A stretch of 64,000 bases of DNA from Toxorhynchites rutilus septentrionalis. Taxonomy: Eukaryota > Arthropoda > Insecta > Diptera > Culicidae. Positions 43,534-57,399 of this stretch are shown here, in pieces. The stretch lies in the NCBI RefSeq assembly GCF_029784135.1, contig NC_073745.1, positions 50,398,285 through 50,462,284 on the forward strand. Direction: 5' to 3'. Position 1 is the stretch's first letter. Every line of letters starts with the position of its first letter. The notes under the pieces were generated by a model. The model was given only the letters and a program-made list of their open reading frames with translations, was not told the DNA's origin and searched no databases. Both the position numbers and the translations under genes were made by a program.

Positions 43534-43725
43534 AATAAAATATAGAGACTTTAAACTATTGCAGTCCATTCGTCTCTAGCCTCGAGAAAGGCCCTTTGAA
43601 AACTCTACTCTATTCTACTCCAGCGCTACCACCTCCGCCCTCTTGCCTTGAGAAAGGCACTCGATCCCTCGCCGTCCAGCCCGTCCAGCAACGATGTTGT
43701 CCAGTCGGTGTCCACACAAAGAATG
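43534..43725. other. Spacer between direct repeats
   Basis: 192 bases with a CTCGAGAAAGGC motif and CTCTACTC simple sequence. No gene. Confidence 0.4.
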
Positions 43726-44476
43726 GATCGTTACGGCAGCGGAGCGAGGATTTTTAAGCTGACTGGCTGGCTCGAGAATTACGCATGTGTGAGACTGCGA
43801 CCAATGTTTCGTTCATTTTTTTTCTTTTTCCTTTCCAATCGTGCTTCATTCTATTTCGCTGCTGCTCTGGTTGCCCGTTTTGGTCGGTACGATTTGAGGA
43901 GCACAAAATGGACCAATCAAAAATGGACACATAGTGCATTTTAACAATGCTTGATATTTCACAATTAATCAATTATTTATCTCTAGAAAAATGAAATGTT
44001 ATTCGTTATGATAGATGCGTAGATATATTTCCTATAAATTGATGCAAAAACCTTTGCGATCTATTGAGAAATGCTCGAGTTATAAGCGTTCCAAATCTTG
44101 CATTTTTTCCTACTTGTTCAGTGCCTAGATTTCCATTTCACCCCCTGTATCTTCCGGTTAGACGTAGTCCTACGTCAAAATTATTTCACTATTTTAACCC
44201 CTCAGGAAGCGGCGTACAGCTGGGATGGAGAAATCTGACTCCGAGGAGATTTGCTAGACAACAGCTGGACAACAGTATAATTGCTTATGTGCAATTTGGA
44301 ATTCGGATGTAAGTATTTTGTTTTCATTAAATATGAATTTGAATCCGTGGACCAATAAATCTGTCATTATTAAACCGACGAATCGCTTTTGTTCGACCAA
44401 TATTGATCCAATATCGGTATAATAAATCGTAATTTTTGCTTGACATATTTGCCTACCAATTGTTTTTCGTAAAATG
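43726..44476 (+). repeat. Direct repeat of about 750 bases, copy 2
   Basis: Second copy of 42784-43533, offset by 942-943 bases. It ends where a MITE right half begins. Confidence 0.85.
44206..44308 (+). CDS. Candidate internal exon, copy 2 (unrecognised gene)
   Basis: Identical to 43263-43365, with the same CAG acceptor and GTAAGT donor. If the host gene is real, this would be a duplicated, possibly mutually exclusive or redundant exon. Because its incoming and outgoing phases differ (103 bases), including both would shift the frame. Confidence 0.4.
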
Positions 44477-44573
44477 TACCAATGATTAGTAGGGTCGAAA
44501 ATCACTAAAGAATTGGTAACATGTACCAAAAAATTGGTCATATTTACTAAAGATTTCTCTCAGTGTATAATCA
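44476..44573. repeat. Right half of a TTTAGTAAAT-type MITE
   Basis: GTACCAATGATTAGTAGGGT, CGAAAATCAC and TTTACTAAAGATTTCTCTCA ending in GTGTATAA match the right end of the MITE at 46478-46887. The left half is probably 35968-36180. Confidence 0.5.
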
Positions 44574-44726
44574 CAAAAATAAATTATTTTCCTGAGTGTC
44601 GTGGTTGACTTTTTTCTCGTTCGGCAACAACAAACATTTTTTTTAGATTATTTTTTTCTCAAAACTTTTCAAAACATCTGTGTTACATTTACTACACAAT
44701 CTACAATAACGATAATAACGGTGACA

Positions 44727-46375
44727 ATGATTCGTCCCGAAGTGGTGCAGCAGCTCACCTGTCCAGCATTTGGTCTTGCAACGTCGTGGATCATCTCACG
44801 CAAAGGGGTTCCAGTTGAATCGTTGCAGGAAATTGAATCACAATTTCGTCGCGAACTATGGCCCTTTCCAGCACGAGTTTCGAAAAAGGATAATTACCTT
44901 GCTAAATCATTACGCGAAAAAGCCAATGAATGCTACAAGAGCGAACCATCGGAGAGCGATAAAGTGCTTCGGTTGTATAACGAAAGCATTAGCTGTGCCA
45001 CGCCAGGTTCTGACGAAATAAGCATGGGATACGCAAATCGATCCGCGATTTATTTCAATCAGAAGAACTATCGAAGATGTGTTCGGAATATAGAGCTGGC
45101 CAAGAGGAACAACTATCCGCAAAGTAAAATGGCCAAATTAATTGAACGAGAGAATAAATGTAAGGAGTTTTTACAAGAATTTGTTGATAACAACGAAGTA
45201 AAAGAAAAAATCGGAGACGCAGATTTATCCAAGTTGCAGTTAATAGATAATCCTCAATACGGAAGAGGCATCGCCACGAAGACAGATTTGAACGTGGGAA
45301 ACATCTTTTTCTCAGAATTACCTTGCTTGATAGTGTTGGAACCGGATGCAATGTTCTCTCGATGTAACTATTGTGGACGTGAGAATGAGAAGGATTTGAT
45401 ACCTTGTGATAGTTGCTGTAGCTCAATGTACTGCTCAGAAGAATGTAAAGAGAAAGCATTGATGAGCTACCACCGCTTCGAGTGCAAGATTGCCGAAAAA
45501 TTGAAACATTTATTCAAAGGTCCTAAATCAACCAGAATGTTTCATCTGGCATTGAGACTATTCTGGATGATACTCTCAAATTTCAGTACTAATCCTGTTA
45601 GTTTTCGGCAACATCTTAACGAGAAATTCAAAAATTTCCGCAATCCATTTTTGTTAGAATCTGAGAAAATCCCCTTTCACATACTATCTGTTGATCAACC
45701 AGACATGAGCAAAGATCGAACCGGCGAAGGAATTATGCAATTCATTTCTGTTCTTATGTACAAGATAGTCATTGAGGAGAATGACTCTACTCGAAATTCA
45801 CTCTTAGAAGAAGACCATAGCTGCCTGTTAGAGATTCTCCACGGGTTGGTATTGAGAGCGAAAAATATCTCCGATCAGAGTGGCGATGATATGACCTGCT
45901 TATATCCACTTCTCCGGATGGTTAATCACTCATGCGCTCCCAATGCAGAGCGTTTCATGATCAACGGAACGTCGATACTAGTGGCCAAGCGTCCAATCAA
46001 AGTCGGAGAACAAATATTGATAAGTTATATGTAAGTATAAGTTTTCAAACTAAAAATATTTCTAACTGGCAATCTTTCAGCCCTAACTGTACCGTTGAAA
46101 CGAAGGAGAAAGACAAACGAAAAGCAATGCTACAGAAGGAATTCAACTTTGACTGTCAGTGCTCTGGCTGCTCGTTGGATTACCCGATTCTGAGTGCCGT
46201 GGAGGAGGATCGCAAACTAAAAGATGAGCTAAATAGCATCATGTCCAGAGACGAGGATAGATTGAATTCATTAGAAGATTTCATACAGCGCCATGATGGC
46301 CGGTATCCAAATAAGGAACTCGCTGGAGCATGGAAAGCTTATAGAAACGAGAAGATAAAAGATATGAGTAGTTGA
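44727..46375 (+). CDS. SET and MYND domain protein, SMYD4-like
   Basis: Two exons: 44727-46030 and 46081-46375, separated by a 50-base intron with GTAAGT and TTTCAG borders, in phase 2. The protein has about 532 residues. Residues 60-130 form a TPR-like helical region (AKSLREKANECYKS, then GYANRSAIYFNQKNYRRCVR). A split SET start follows (NPQYGRGIA near 176), then a MYND zinc finger (C213 to C253, with CNYCGRENEK and MYCSEECKEKA). The SET core has NHSC at 400-403 and GEQILISY ending at 434, and the post-SET region has a CQCSGC cluster. SMYD proteins transfer methyl groups from S-adenosylmethionine to lysines. An amino-terminal TPR before SET points to the SMYD4 branch, as in insect SmydA genes. 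An upstream in-frame GTG/TTG extension is less likely than the ATG at 44727. Confidence 0.88.
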
Positions 46376-46477
46376 AATATACATCTTTCAACATACGAAG
46401 TTTTAGGCAAATTTTTATTTGATTGTCATTTACACAACTTTCCTTTGATACAAAAAAAAAGGTTCACTTAGAATACC
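46376..46477. other. 3' flank of the SMYD4-like gene
   Basis: Short AT-rich flank. No clear AATAAA near the stop was seen. Confidence 0.3.
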
Positions 46478-46887
46478 CTTAGAAAAATCCTCGGTCGAAA
46501 ACTACTAAATACATTTGTTAATGCAAAATTAGTAGAATGTACAAATTTTTTGTACATATTGTCAACAAACCCGCATCCCTACCAGAGATTAGTATATTTT
46601 ACTCGATAACATTAGTAAGCTTGGATATTGTCATATCTGAAAACTGGTGAGAAAAGCGCGTATTAACCATTTTCATTGTTCCCATAACGCAATACGGAGG
46701 TATAATAAGGATATAATTCTGATACGTGCATTTTCGGCGAGAAAATGTAGCCGATATTGGGCTTCCGAATCATGGTTCTGCTTGACATATGTGTTTATTA
46801 GTACGGTCGAAAATGACTATAGATTGGTAGTATTTACCCTATTTACCAAAAAATTCGTTATATTTACTAATTAATTCTCTCAGTGTA
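46478..46887. mobile_element. TTTAGTAAAT-type MITE, complete copy
   Basis: The left part has CGGTCGAAAACTACTAAATA and TTTTTTGTACATATT. The right part has GTACGGTCGAAAATGAC, TTTACCAAAAAATTCG and TTCTCTCAGTGTA. The two ends are loosely inverted (CGGTCGAAAA and CAGTG...TAGTAAATA). No gene is present. Confidence 0.5.
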
Positions 46888-47267
46888 TGGATGCCTTGCA
46901 ATTTAACTGTCACGCCCCTAGTGGCTGGTTATTGAATGTTTTGACAGAAGATTCTTGAAACTATTCACTATTTACAGACTCTCACCACTGCAAGAGAATA
47001 ATTTTTCAGATATAAATTCCGGTTAGTATGAATCGTGTCGTAGCGGAATTTACAATCACAGTTACATTGGAAGGTGTTGAGAACAATCCAAACAAACCTG
47101 GGCCTTTCGCATTTCCACAACAGACAATTTCAATAAAAGTACCGTTATTGTTTTTTTTTCATTCCATCAGACAACGAAACCGGAGACACGTTCTGACGGA
47201 GATCAAGATTATTAACTCACGGACAATGAAACGCCTCTAACGATAGAGTTTAGGCAACTCCCCTTAA
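46888..47267. other. Stretch without a recognised gene
   Basis: An open frame at 47028-47240 starts MNRVVAEFTITVTLEGVENN, but no family is recognised and there is no supporting splice site. It is left unsupported. Confidence 0.3.
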
Positions 47268-48311
47268 GGCGAAGGTGGAAGCTAGTCACAAATGGCTGCC
47301 ACAATGGCGCTCATTTCTTTCATCTCCCTCCCTCACCTCTCGCCCGAAAATCAATTTTGCGAAACAGTGTGCAGAAAATGATCGTTTTCACACACTTCCC
47401 ATTAAGTAATATCAATCAAACTCTAATCGATTACTCACAAGATATTAAATTTTCATCTGCTTTCGCACCGTATAGTGAAGAACGTCGGAAAACTCGAGCA
47501 AGTGCTCTGAAAGTTAAATTTTCGTTTTTCAATCTTCTGCAATGGTTTTGTTTGTATTGGTGGAAGCATCGTTATTTTTTCGACACTGATGCCAAACAAC
47601 ATCATCGAAACAGCTATAAAAACCACTCAATAAAATGTTATTCCGGAGTCATAGCGTCCCATGTCATGAAAATCAATAGAATAAAATTGTGTTGATATCA
47701 ATACAATTATTATTTTTACGTTTAATGGGTCTATAATGTAAATTTTAGCAACTTTAACATTGGGTAAGGAAATTGTATTGCAGAGCTCGGAACACTGCCA
47801 CGGCTGCCTATGCTTTCAAAAACAGTAAACGGAAAAGTATTAAATTCAATCTAAATGCCTCGGCCAACGAAGAGAAGGGTTAAGGCTTTCCAACGTGAAT
47901 ATGTGAAAACAATACGATCAACGAAGGAAAATATTAAGGAATTATCAACATCGAGTTACTATGCGGAAGAACTTGTTAATACCAAAAGTGCCCCAATTCG
48001 CATGTGTTATAAATTTGCTCATGTTACGCTCGCGTATAATCAGAATCATATGCAAATGTACATTCTATATATATTTATATTTGCAATTGTTCATCGGAAC
48101 ATATCGTTCATACATTTTACTTTAGTATTGAATTGTTATTTGTTTTTTTTTTCAAATGTATTCAAAGACTCGTGTCAATGAAGCGCCACACAGTCTGATA
48201 AGTGAATTGATCTATTTACGTGTGCTTTGCTCTTCTCTCACAAACACTATTACCCCATTTTAACACGAGGGTTTACCTATACTACTACAATGGCTAGCTT
48301 CCACCTTCACT
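47268..48311. mobile_element. TTAA-flanked piggyBac-like MITE
   Basis: TTAA at 47264-47267 and 48312-48315 flanks inverted ends GGCGAAGGTGGAAGCTAG and CTAGCTTCCACCTTCACT (two differences near the tips). A TTAA target duplication is the mark of piggyBac-type transposition. The 1044-base interior includes an open frame at 47855-48181 with a basic start (MPRPTKRRVKAFQREYVKTI) that I cannot place. No piggyBac transposase motif was seen. Confidence 0.65.
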
Positions 48312-48315
48312 TTAA

Positions 48316-48805
48316 GTATGTTCGGAATTGACGAATGAAACTCAATACCACAAATACAATACAAATAATTTATTTATTTCAACGTATAAAAAGACCCGGC
48401 CGGTCTTCATTCTTATCTAATGTAAAAACCTAGACAGTAGATAATTTATCGCATAAAGGCATTGAAATGCTCAGTGGTAAAAACTATTTGTGGCATCCTG
48501 GCGCAAGCAAGCTAAAACTGATCCGCAGCGATTGTTTTATTTGTCATTGAACCTGCCATCGATTTGGTGTGTTTACCTTTTATGCGTTGCTCTGAAAAAT
48601 TGTTAATAAATGCTTGTTCGTTTCAATATACCGATATCAGTATCAATCCAAATTTAGGTTTTCATTCTGTGACATGAAAACTGAGATACGACCGTGTTGG
48701 TCAAACAGTTTCCGGTACAAAAAATTCTGGAATCGTTGTCTTTCTCGTGACCAGTATTTGCATAAGTTCTGTACGCCGCGAGCCCTTGACTAGAATTATG
48801 TGCGG
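48316..48805. other. 3' flank of PDE6D
   Basis: On the minus strand this is downstream of the PDE6D stop. AATAAATAAAT on the minus strand (plus-strand ATTTATTTATT near 48366) could serve polyadenylation. Confidence 0.35.
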
Positions 48806-50777
<1,972 letters not shown>

Positions 50778-51327
50778 ATGGAGTGTTTTGCCATGGATTG
50801 TGTTCAACGGTGTGTAGTGTCTTCTGACAAATTTATCGAGCTCTTAAATTAACTTCTGTTTTTGTTTAGCTCACAGCAACTTTCCTCATTTGAATTCGGT
50901 ACCGAACGAGTTCGAGGATGTTAAACAAATGTTGAACTGGTTCATCAAGGGATAGATTTTGAGTGACTTCATCCAGCTGAATGTGAAGGTGAGTTTTTGT
51001 TAACTTGAACACACCAAAATAGTTCGCTCATCTAGTGTTCCCATTTGGTATATCTTACAGTTCGACCTGACCCGGAACACGATCGATGATAAGGTGGCTC
51101 GGCTCGAGAAACTTAAACCCGAACTGTCCGATCTGTGCTCGGTGATCAAGATGTTCCTCTGCCCGACGCTGAACCATCGGCTCTGTCAGAACGAAATCAC
51201 CCAGTTGTTGGCATATCTGATTCGGTCATTCTTCGCCCAGGATCCTCGTATTAATAGCCGTGCATTGATGCTCGAGGAATTGCGGCTGAGTGTGTTTCTG
51301 AACAAGGATCTGCGGAAGCAGCAATGA
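50778..51327 (+). pseudogene. Stop-interrupted unrecognised gene
   Basis: Three exons can be traced. 50778-50811 starts MECFAMDCVQ. 50870-50988 follows a T-rich TTTAG acceptor and reads NSVPNEFEDVKQMLNWFIKG, TAG stop, ILSDFIQLNVK. 51061-51327 follows CTTACAG and reads FDLTRNTIDDKVARLEKLKP and LCSVIKMFLCPTLNHRLCQN, ending KDLRKQQ. Splice sites GTGAGT/TTACAG are good and phases agree, so it derives from a spliced gene. The in-frame TAG at 50953-50955 may be a CAG to TAG change. I do not recognise the family. It could be a pseudogene, a polymorphic null allele or an annotation-dependent start downstream. Confidence 0.5.
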
Positions 51328-52679
51328 GATAGTATTTGAAGGAAAAGTATGATGTAATTTGAATCGCAAAGATAATTACTGCAATGGTGAAATAAAAAAA
51401 ATATTCTAGAATGATTTTTTGCAAATTTCATGATAATTACATGAAGAAAACACATAATGCATATAAATAAGTAGTTCCCCTAGTTTGTTACGAAATGTTA
51501 TTATTATTGGTTCATAAAGTTGTACACTTTTATCTAACCGTGTTCTCGAGACTGTTGAAAAAATATGTGGCAACAGAGCGTGTGGAATAAATCATACACA
51601 GTAACTGGACAAAAGTTAGTTTTTGTAATACTGTTGATGACGGCCGATTTTTTGTCCAATAAGTTTTTCATGTTCATTTACCATTGCAAATTTACATTGC
51701 CGTCGTTGTGGGAACCGTTGTAGAATCATATGTGCCTAAGATGAAAATTTGTACTCTGCGAATTACGGAAAAGGTTTGCGAACGTATTCTGTAATGGGTC
51801 GTATGTCGCCAATTTGAGCAGGCTCGTGGTTGCCGCAGCAGCTGTGGTTCCACGATATTCCATATGCAATCTTGTTCATGACCCATTCCCAAAATCACCC
51901 TCAAAAGGCACATCATGAGAGGGTGAATGCCCTAATCAGCTGCTCATAAACAATAGTAGGAATTCAATAAACACGGGCTCGATCAGCTCGGTGCAGCTAT
52001 ACCACAGGCAACAAGAACAATTGGGCAAATTGGACCAACAGCAATTAGCTGCATGTAGCAGGAATATTTGCAGAGATGTTTATCTGTCAATCCACTATAT
52101 AAATAAATGCATGTATGTGTATGTGAGAGATGTACGGTTTTGTGTAGTGCGAGGTCTCTTTCACATTATTATCCGGTTATCCATCAAAACCCAGCGGCGC
52201 TTTTTGAAACCGGTCCGGCAGAAACCGGATAAGGCTAAGGTTACTTTGGATAGGAGTACGCACGAAAATTTGATTGTACGAATAGAAACAAACAATTTTG
52301 TTCGATAGAAGCTGACGAATACGAACGAAGCAAGGGGGAAGCAATGTAACCACACCATATACAACTCAATGTGGTTGTTTAGCTTCACTATTGCATACAA
52401 TTCGTACGACCACTTTTCTGCATCCAGTGTCACCGCCGCCTAATGTGTAATCGGCCTTACGGGATACGTCCGAACGGCAATTCTGACATTACGTTTTACC
52501 TTCCACTTGACTTCCCTTGGTTTAGCGTGCAACACAACTGCTGTCAGCTCAGCCCTGCAGTGGATACTTTGCATACCATTGTCGTGTTGTCAAATTTTCA
52601 CCGAAGACGCAGCGGAGTGAAACTCCATCGATCAGTAAATTGGGATTTTGGCACAAATTCTGTAGATTAGCGTTCAAAA
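51328..52679. other. Intergenic stretch upstream of SPCS2
   Basis: No supported gene. Open frames at 51692-51916, 51991-52308 and 52161-52433 lack family resemblance. The SPCS2 promoter should lie near 52500-52660. I see no clear TATA box. Confidence 0.4.
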
Positions 52680-53385
52680 ATGAGCTCAAAGGCGAAGCGT
52701 AGTGAAAATCCGGGAAAAGATGAGGAGGTTGGTGGCAAAGTATAATGAATATATTGTAATTATTTTAAGTTACTTTGAAGAGTGTTCCAAAAACAGACAC
52801 GTCAGTACCTAACAGTTTCTATATTTCGATCTTTTCCTTTCCCTCAAGCCTGTTAAAATCAACAAATGGGACGGTATTGCTGTGAAACACGCCTTGGATG
52901 ATTCCGTTAAGGCGGCTCTGATGAATCGTACCAATATGAAGGAGCATCACGCAATCGTGGACGGACGGCTCCTGATTTGTGCCTTGGCCGTGAGCACAGC
53001 GCTGGTCGCACATATCTACGATTATCAGTATTCGTTTCCGGCTTCGAAACCGGTGCTAATTGTGTGCGTGTGTGTCTACTTCTTCATGATGGGCGTTCTT
53101 ACTATTTACACAACTTACGTCGAGAAGGGTATTTTCGCCGTTGGAAACCAGAAGGACGAAAAGGGTAACCACAAGCGCTGGCAGGCAAGCTCCGACATGA
53201 AGAAATACGATGATAAGTACGAACTCACGATCCAGCTGCGCGACTCACGAGGCGTCCGGGAGGCAACCGTAGTGAAATCAGTGGCCAACTTCATCGACGT
53301 GAACGGAACTGTGCTGGATGATTTGGTAGCGAACGAACTGAACCGTGTCGTGAACTCTTTGAATGCGGACAAAAAAGACAAGTAG
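52680..53385 (+). CDS. Spase25: Signal peptidase complex subunit 2
   Basis: Exon 1 is 52680-52739 ([20 protein letters not shown]). Exon 2 is 52849-53385, after a pyrimidine-rich CCCTCAAG acceptor. The product is 198 residues, close to the length of insect SPCS2. The start [20 protein letters not shown] is a family hallmark. Two membrane spans lie at about 61-78 and 88-108 ([17 protein letters not shown] and [19 protein letters not shown]) with a very short luminal turn, followed by a cytosolic domain ([45 protein letters not shown]). It is a non-catalytic subunit of the ER signal peptidase complex that links it to the Sec61 channel. The first-exon donor (GTATAA) is weaker than average, and GTTGGT twelve bases earlier is an alternative. 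AATAAA occurs at 53496. Confidence 0.93.
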
Positions 53386-54675
53386 AGCTGGTTGCGCGAT
53401 TTTCTGTATGTATTGCTAGCCACTCTGAAAGAAACGGGTGGCCAAGAATAATTTTGTCCCTCTTAGGTATAAGAGTGCTAGAACTATTTGCGATGAATAA
53501 ATAAAACGTACTTTTCTAGACTCCCCGGACTTGAAAGTAGAAAAAAAATCGTTGAATAAATTATGATAAAAAAACGTGAAAGTTCTAGATATACCGATAA
53601 TATTTTTCATTCTGATTAATAAGGGTACTTGCTGCATCCTCGAGGTTTTCAGGTGTATCCACTATTACTTCAAACATTTCGTGATATACGAGCCACAGAT
53701 TGGTTGAGGTTATTTGGTGATACCGAATGAGATCGGTAAGTGGTGCTTTCGTTCATGTTAGACAACAAAACAAGACAGTTTGCCGTATTATCTGTTTTCG
53801 CTTGACTCGTCACATATGTAATGATGCTTACAGAGCGCTTTTCATGCCCGTGTTGAAATAAAAATGAAACTATCCATAAAAAATCCGACAATACTGACAT
53901 CGGTGCCTATTATGTAAATCGAGTCGATAAGAATCAACCATCGAGCAATGTTTCGTATATTTTAAATCGAGATAATCTTATCGACTCTAGTTCTAGTTAG
54001 AACTGCAAACAAACTAATTCTCGGAAAAATTATGGCAATTACACAGATAGCTTTCACTCGGTCTTAGCTATCGACATTGCTCAGTATCTTTAATAGCAAA
54101 ATAGAGCTAACGAGCGAAATTCTTGTCTCGATTTATATAATAGAGCCCAATGTAAAAAAGCTCACTAGTCATCGAGCCCTATTTGTTACGCCTCTCAGGC
54201 TAAGCGCACCTTAACATCCAATTGCCTCCTCGAATCTAGTTCAGAGTTCCAGTTCAATGAACGGAGAAAGGGGAAAAAAGAATCCATAGCAACCACTGTT
54301 TGAAGAAATAATAAATAGTAGGCATAGTTGAAAAAGAAAAATCTAGAGATAGTTGGAAAAGAAACTAGCAAGTGTGCAGTTCGGAGAAAATAAAGACTTA
54401 AACTCAATTTAAAAGTTTAATATCAAAAATATTTCTATGTAACCAACAATCAAATTTCCGTTAAAGGAAATTTTAATCTACCCAGCAAAAAACGGTTATG
54501 ATTTATTTTTTGGAAATCGAACTCCTGTTGGCGAAACCAACATTTTAAAATTTCGTTTTAATCTATAACGATGTAGGATCGGACCACAAACGCCCCAGAC
54601 CGATCCGGTAAACAAGCTACCTCAGAGCATCAAAAACTAATTAGCTCAACCCCGAAAGTTACAAGTCTCCCCAAC
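53386..54675. other. Intergenic stretch, SPCS2 to BEL remnant
   Basis: The left end contains the SPCS2 3' untranslated region with AATAAATAAAA at 53496-53506. ACCCAGCAAAAAACGG near 54481 resembles a CCCAGCAAA MITE end, but no partner was found. The last 100 bases are probably the leader of the BEL remnant. Confidence 0.4.
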
Positions 54676-55748
54676 ATGGAAGATCCCCCCGCGGGTACCT
54701 CTAAAACTACCGTTGTACAACAAAGTCTGTCGAAGGTGCCATGTTCATGTTTGGAATGTGAGAAACCGGACACTAGTAGCATGGTCCAATGCGACAAGTG
54801 TGATGGATGGGCTCATTATTCATGTGTAGGTGTGGATTGCGGACTGCTCGAAATGCGAAATCGCGGGAGCATACCGGAAAGGTAAACTGAAGTCCAAGAA
54901 AATCTCATCAGCGTTGAAGACATCAAACACCAAAGACCGGAAGAAGACGTTACGTGTTGAGATATTGAAAGGTGGCGGGAAGAAGATGACATCGAAGGTT
55001 ACAAAAAAGTTAACCGGAAAGAGTCGCTTTAAGGAAGCTGCTCATACGGAAGCATACGAAAGGGGTGGAAATTCTGTGGATGAAACCGATGTTGCGGCGC
55101 AGAAGGCCAAATCGATTGTTTCTGTGTCTTCGTTTAAATCTGCCAAAGCGCGTTTGGAGGTTCGCTTGAAGCAGAAGAAACGCTGATGGCAGAAGAAATG
55201 AAACGTAAGCGAGAGCTGGTAAATAAGAAGTTCGAAGTCCTCTAGGAGCTGGCCGACCTGGAAGATGATGGTGAATATCTGGACGATACACCAAACTGGA
55301 TACACTCACGGTAAAGTGAAAGGTTGGCTGAAGGACGACAGAAAGTTCGCGAATGGAAAACACGATTCAGAGCACGAAGAAGAGGATGAGATAGTGGAAA
55401 ACGCCAGCGACAGTGAAAAGGACGTATCTGGCGACAGTTACAGCGAGAGCGACGGAGAATATGAAGATGAGAGACTTGGTATAAATTCATTCAAACCCAA
55501 AATATCAAACGATGCGGCTAGCAGAAGCGAGATCGCAGAGTCCATCACGAAAACACAAGCGACTCACTAAAAACGAGTTAGCAGCGCGTCAGGTCGTTCC
55601 ACGTGAATTGCCCAAGTTTGGCGGCAATCCCGAAGAATGGCCAATGTTCATTGCGACCTACGAGGATACCACAGAGATGTGCGGATACCAGGGCTTGGAA
55701 ATATTGAGCTTGTCAAGTAACATTGAAAATATATTTTTATCAGTGTAA
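54676..55748 (+). pseudogene. BEL/Pao retrotransposon gag remnant
   Basis: Starts MEDPPAGTSKTTVVQQ and contains a PHD-like finger (CSCLECEKP, MVQCDKCDGWAHYSCVGV), a common start for mosquito BEL/Pao polyproteins. A shift near 54840 moves the frame, giving CSKCEI and a lysine-rich coiled stretch. After further breaks near 55185 and 55560, AARQVVPRELPKFGGNPEEW is followed by PMFIATYEDTTEMCGYQ, the conserved gag segment. It ends abruptly, and no protease, RT or LTR is seen. At least three frame breaks are present. Confidence 0.75.
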
Positions 55749-56092
55749 CGCGTTTATTTTGCTTGTCGATGCTGCTGTCATTCATTCGACGGCAAACAAA
55801 TTTACAACTGTGTTCATTCATGTTCATTCTGTGCCCTCTGAGCTTTCCTTAAAGCTCGAGTCATGAGAATTCATTCACATTTATTCATTGCCATTGAATT
55901 GTCAGGAATGTTGTTACTGTTCATTTTCAATATCCCGATATGTGTGTGATTTTCTCATTGAGTCAGTGCCTTGCTTATTCAGTTGTTTTTGAAGTTACTA
56001 CGAAAGGGCAACGCAAATTGGTGGCGCAAGCGGAAATGCCAACAAAAGAGCAAGATCTGCATGCACACTCACAGCTAAGGATTGCTTATACC
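55749..56092. other. Stretch without a recognised gene
   Basis: Contains CATTCATGTTCATTC repeats. Nothing coding is supported. Confidence 0.35.
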
Positions 56093-56556
56093 ATGGACAG
56101 ACATACAACTGTACTAGCGCTGTACGTGTACAGCGTTGTACAGGTACCACGATAGCATGACACACATACTTTGGTTGTACATTGTACCGCATGTCAGACT
56201 GACAATCAGAAGTTTGAATTTTTTGCATTGTATTTTCACCAATATTTCAATGAAAAAGGTTTTTATTTAGCGTCTAAACTATCGAACACAACAAATATGT
56301 TTCCAATCTGAGTTAACTCAAGAGAAAGTCAATGAAAAGATTGTATACCAAATGTTTTGATTCGTTTTGTTCATGCTACCCACCACTAATCGTATATGGC
56401 GCTGCGCACAGTACAACTGTAGCCATGTACAGCGGCAAAATAGGTCGGTACAGGTACAGCGATTGTACCGAGTTGCTTGCATGGTTCTAGCGCTGTACAT
56501 GGTGACAGACATACAATTTTCGAAGTACAACGCATGTACAGCTGTATGTCTGTCAT
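56093..56556. mobile_element. MITE with ATG(G)ACAGACATACA ends
   Basis: Left end ATGGACAGACATACAACTGT and right end CAGCTGTATGTCTGTCAT are inverted. The motif GCGCTGTAC is repeated near both ends, and TGACAGACATACAATT recurs internally near 56503. No gene; length 464 bases. Confidence 0.6.
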
Positions 56557-57399
56557 AAGTATTAGGCTTGGACGGCGATGGGACATTCTGCAGAATCGAT
56601 CCGAGTAGCGAATGCAAACTTCGGCAGCCAAAGCTGAATGTTAGCAATTTCATCCGCTAATCCTATAGCATAGTTTGATCCGTTTGCAAAAGGAAGCTCG
56701 AAATATTCCCATTGCGGTCGTGTCTTGGACACCACCATTTTTTGTTCGTGTGTTCAGAATTTAAAAAAAAAATAAATGTTTGAAATTTGAGTCAAGACGG
56801 TTTTTTTACATCGGAATTCTTCTTTTGAAGGATTTCTGACAAGTGGAATTGGAATTGCATATTTACTATGTAAAATGAAAGCAATTTAACTGAGACGGAA
56901 ACCTTGCATGCTTGAACAATTTAATTTCTTGTCACTATTATGAGCATTCTGTACTTTATTATCTTCCTCAACGAATTTCTCCGTTTCGTCAGTGTCCGAG
57001 AACGATGCTGATAGTGAATGAACTGGTATGTTAATGTCAATGAATGACAAAACTAGGGATATTTTCTTTTGCTCACATTCCGTGAAAGCAGAACAGAACG
57101 AAAAACAGAATGAACAAAACTGGATGTGTCAACTGTGAGTGGCTTGCTGTGATTGTGAGGTTTGGCGTTGGTTCATTTTCGGTATCCCGAATGCAATGGT
57201 ATAATGATCGAATGTGACCGGAAATTCAGCTGAAAAGATTGATGTGATACAGATATTTCCAAGCACTGGTGGATACACAGAAGCTGAGAGTATGATTCGC
57301 TTAAGAGGTTGCGTTACTTTATGTGTATTAGAGATAGGAAATTGCGTTACGTAGGGGGGGAGGGGGTTCAAAATCCGGATATTTAGCGTTACGTAATTT
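56557..57399. other. Stretch without a recognised gene
   Basis: Includes GCGTTACGTAGGGGGGGAGG near 57344 and GCGTTACGTAATTTGTGCAC near 57388, the kind of phrase found at MITE ends. No gene is supported. Confidence 0.35.

Noticed and set aside
47028..47240. 70-codon open frame starting MNRVVAEFTITVTLEG
   Set aside because: No family, splice site or conservation evidence. Kept only as a note in the intergenic entry.
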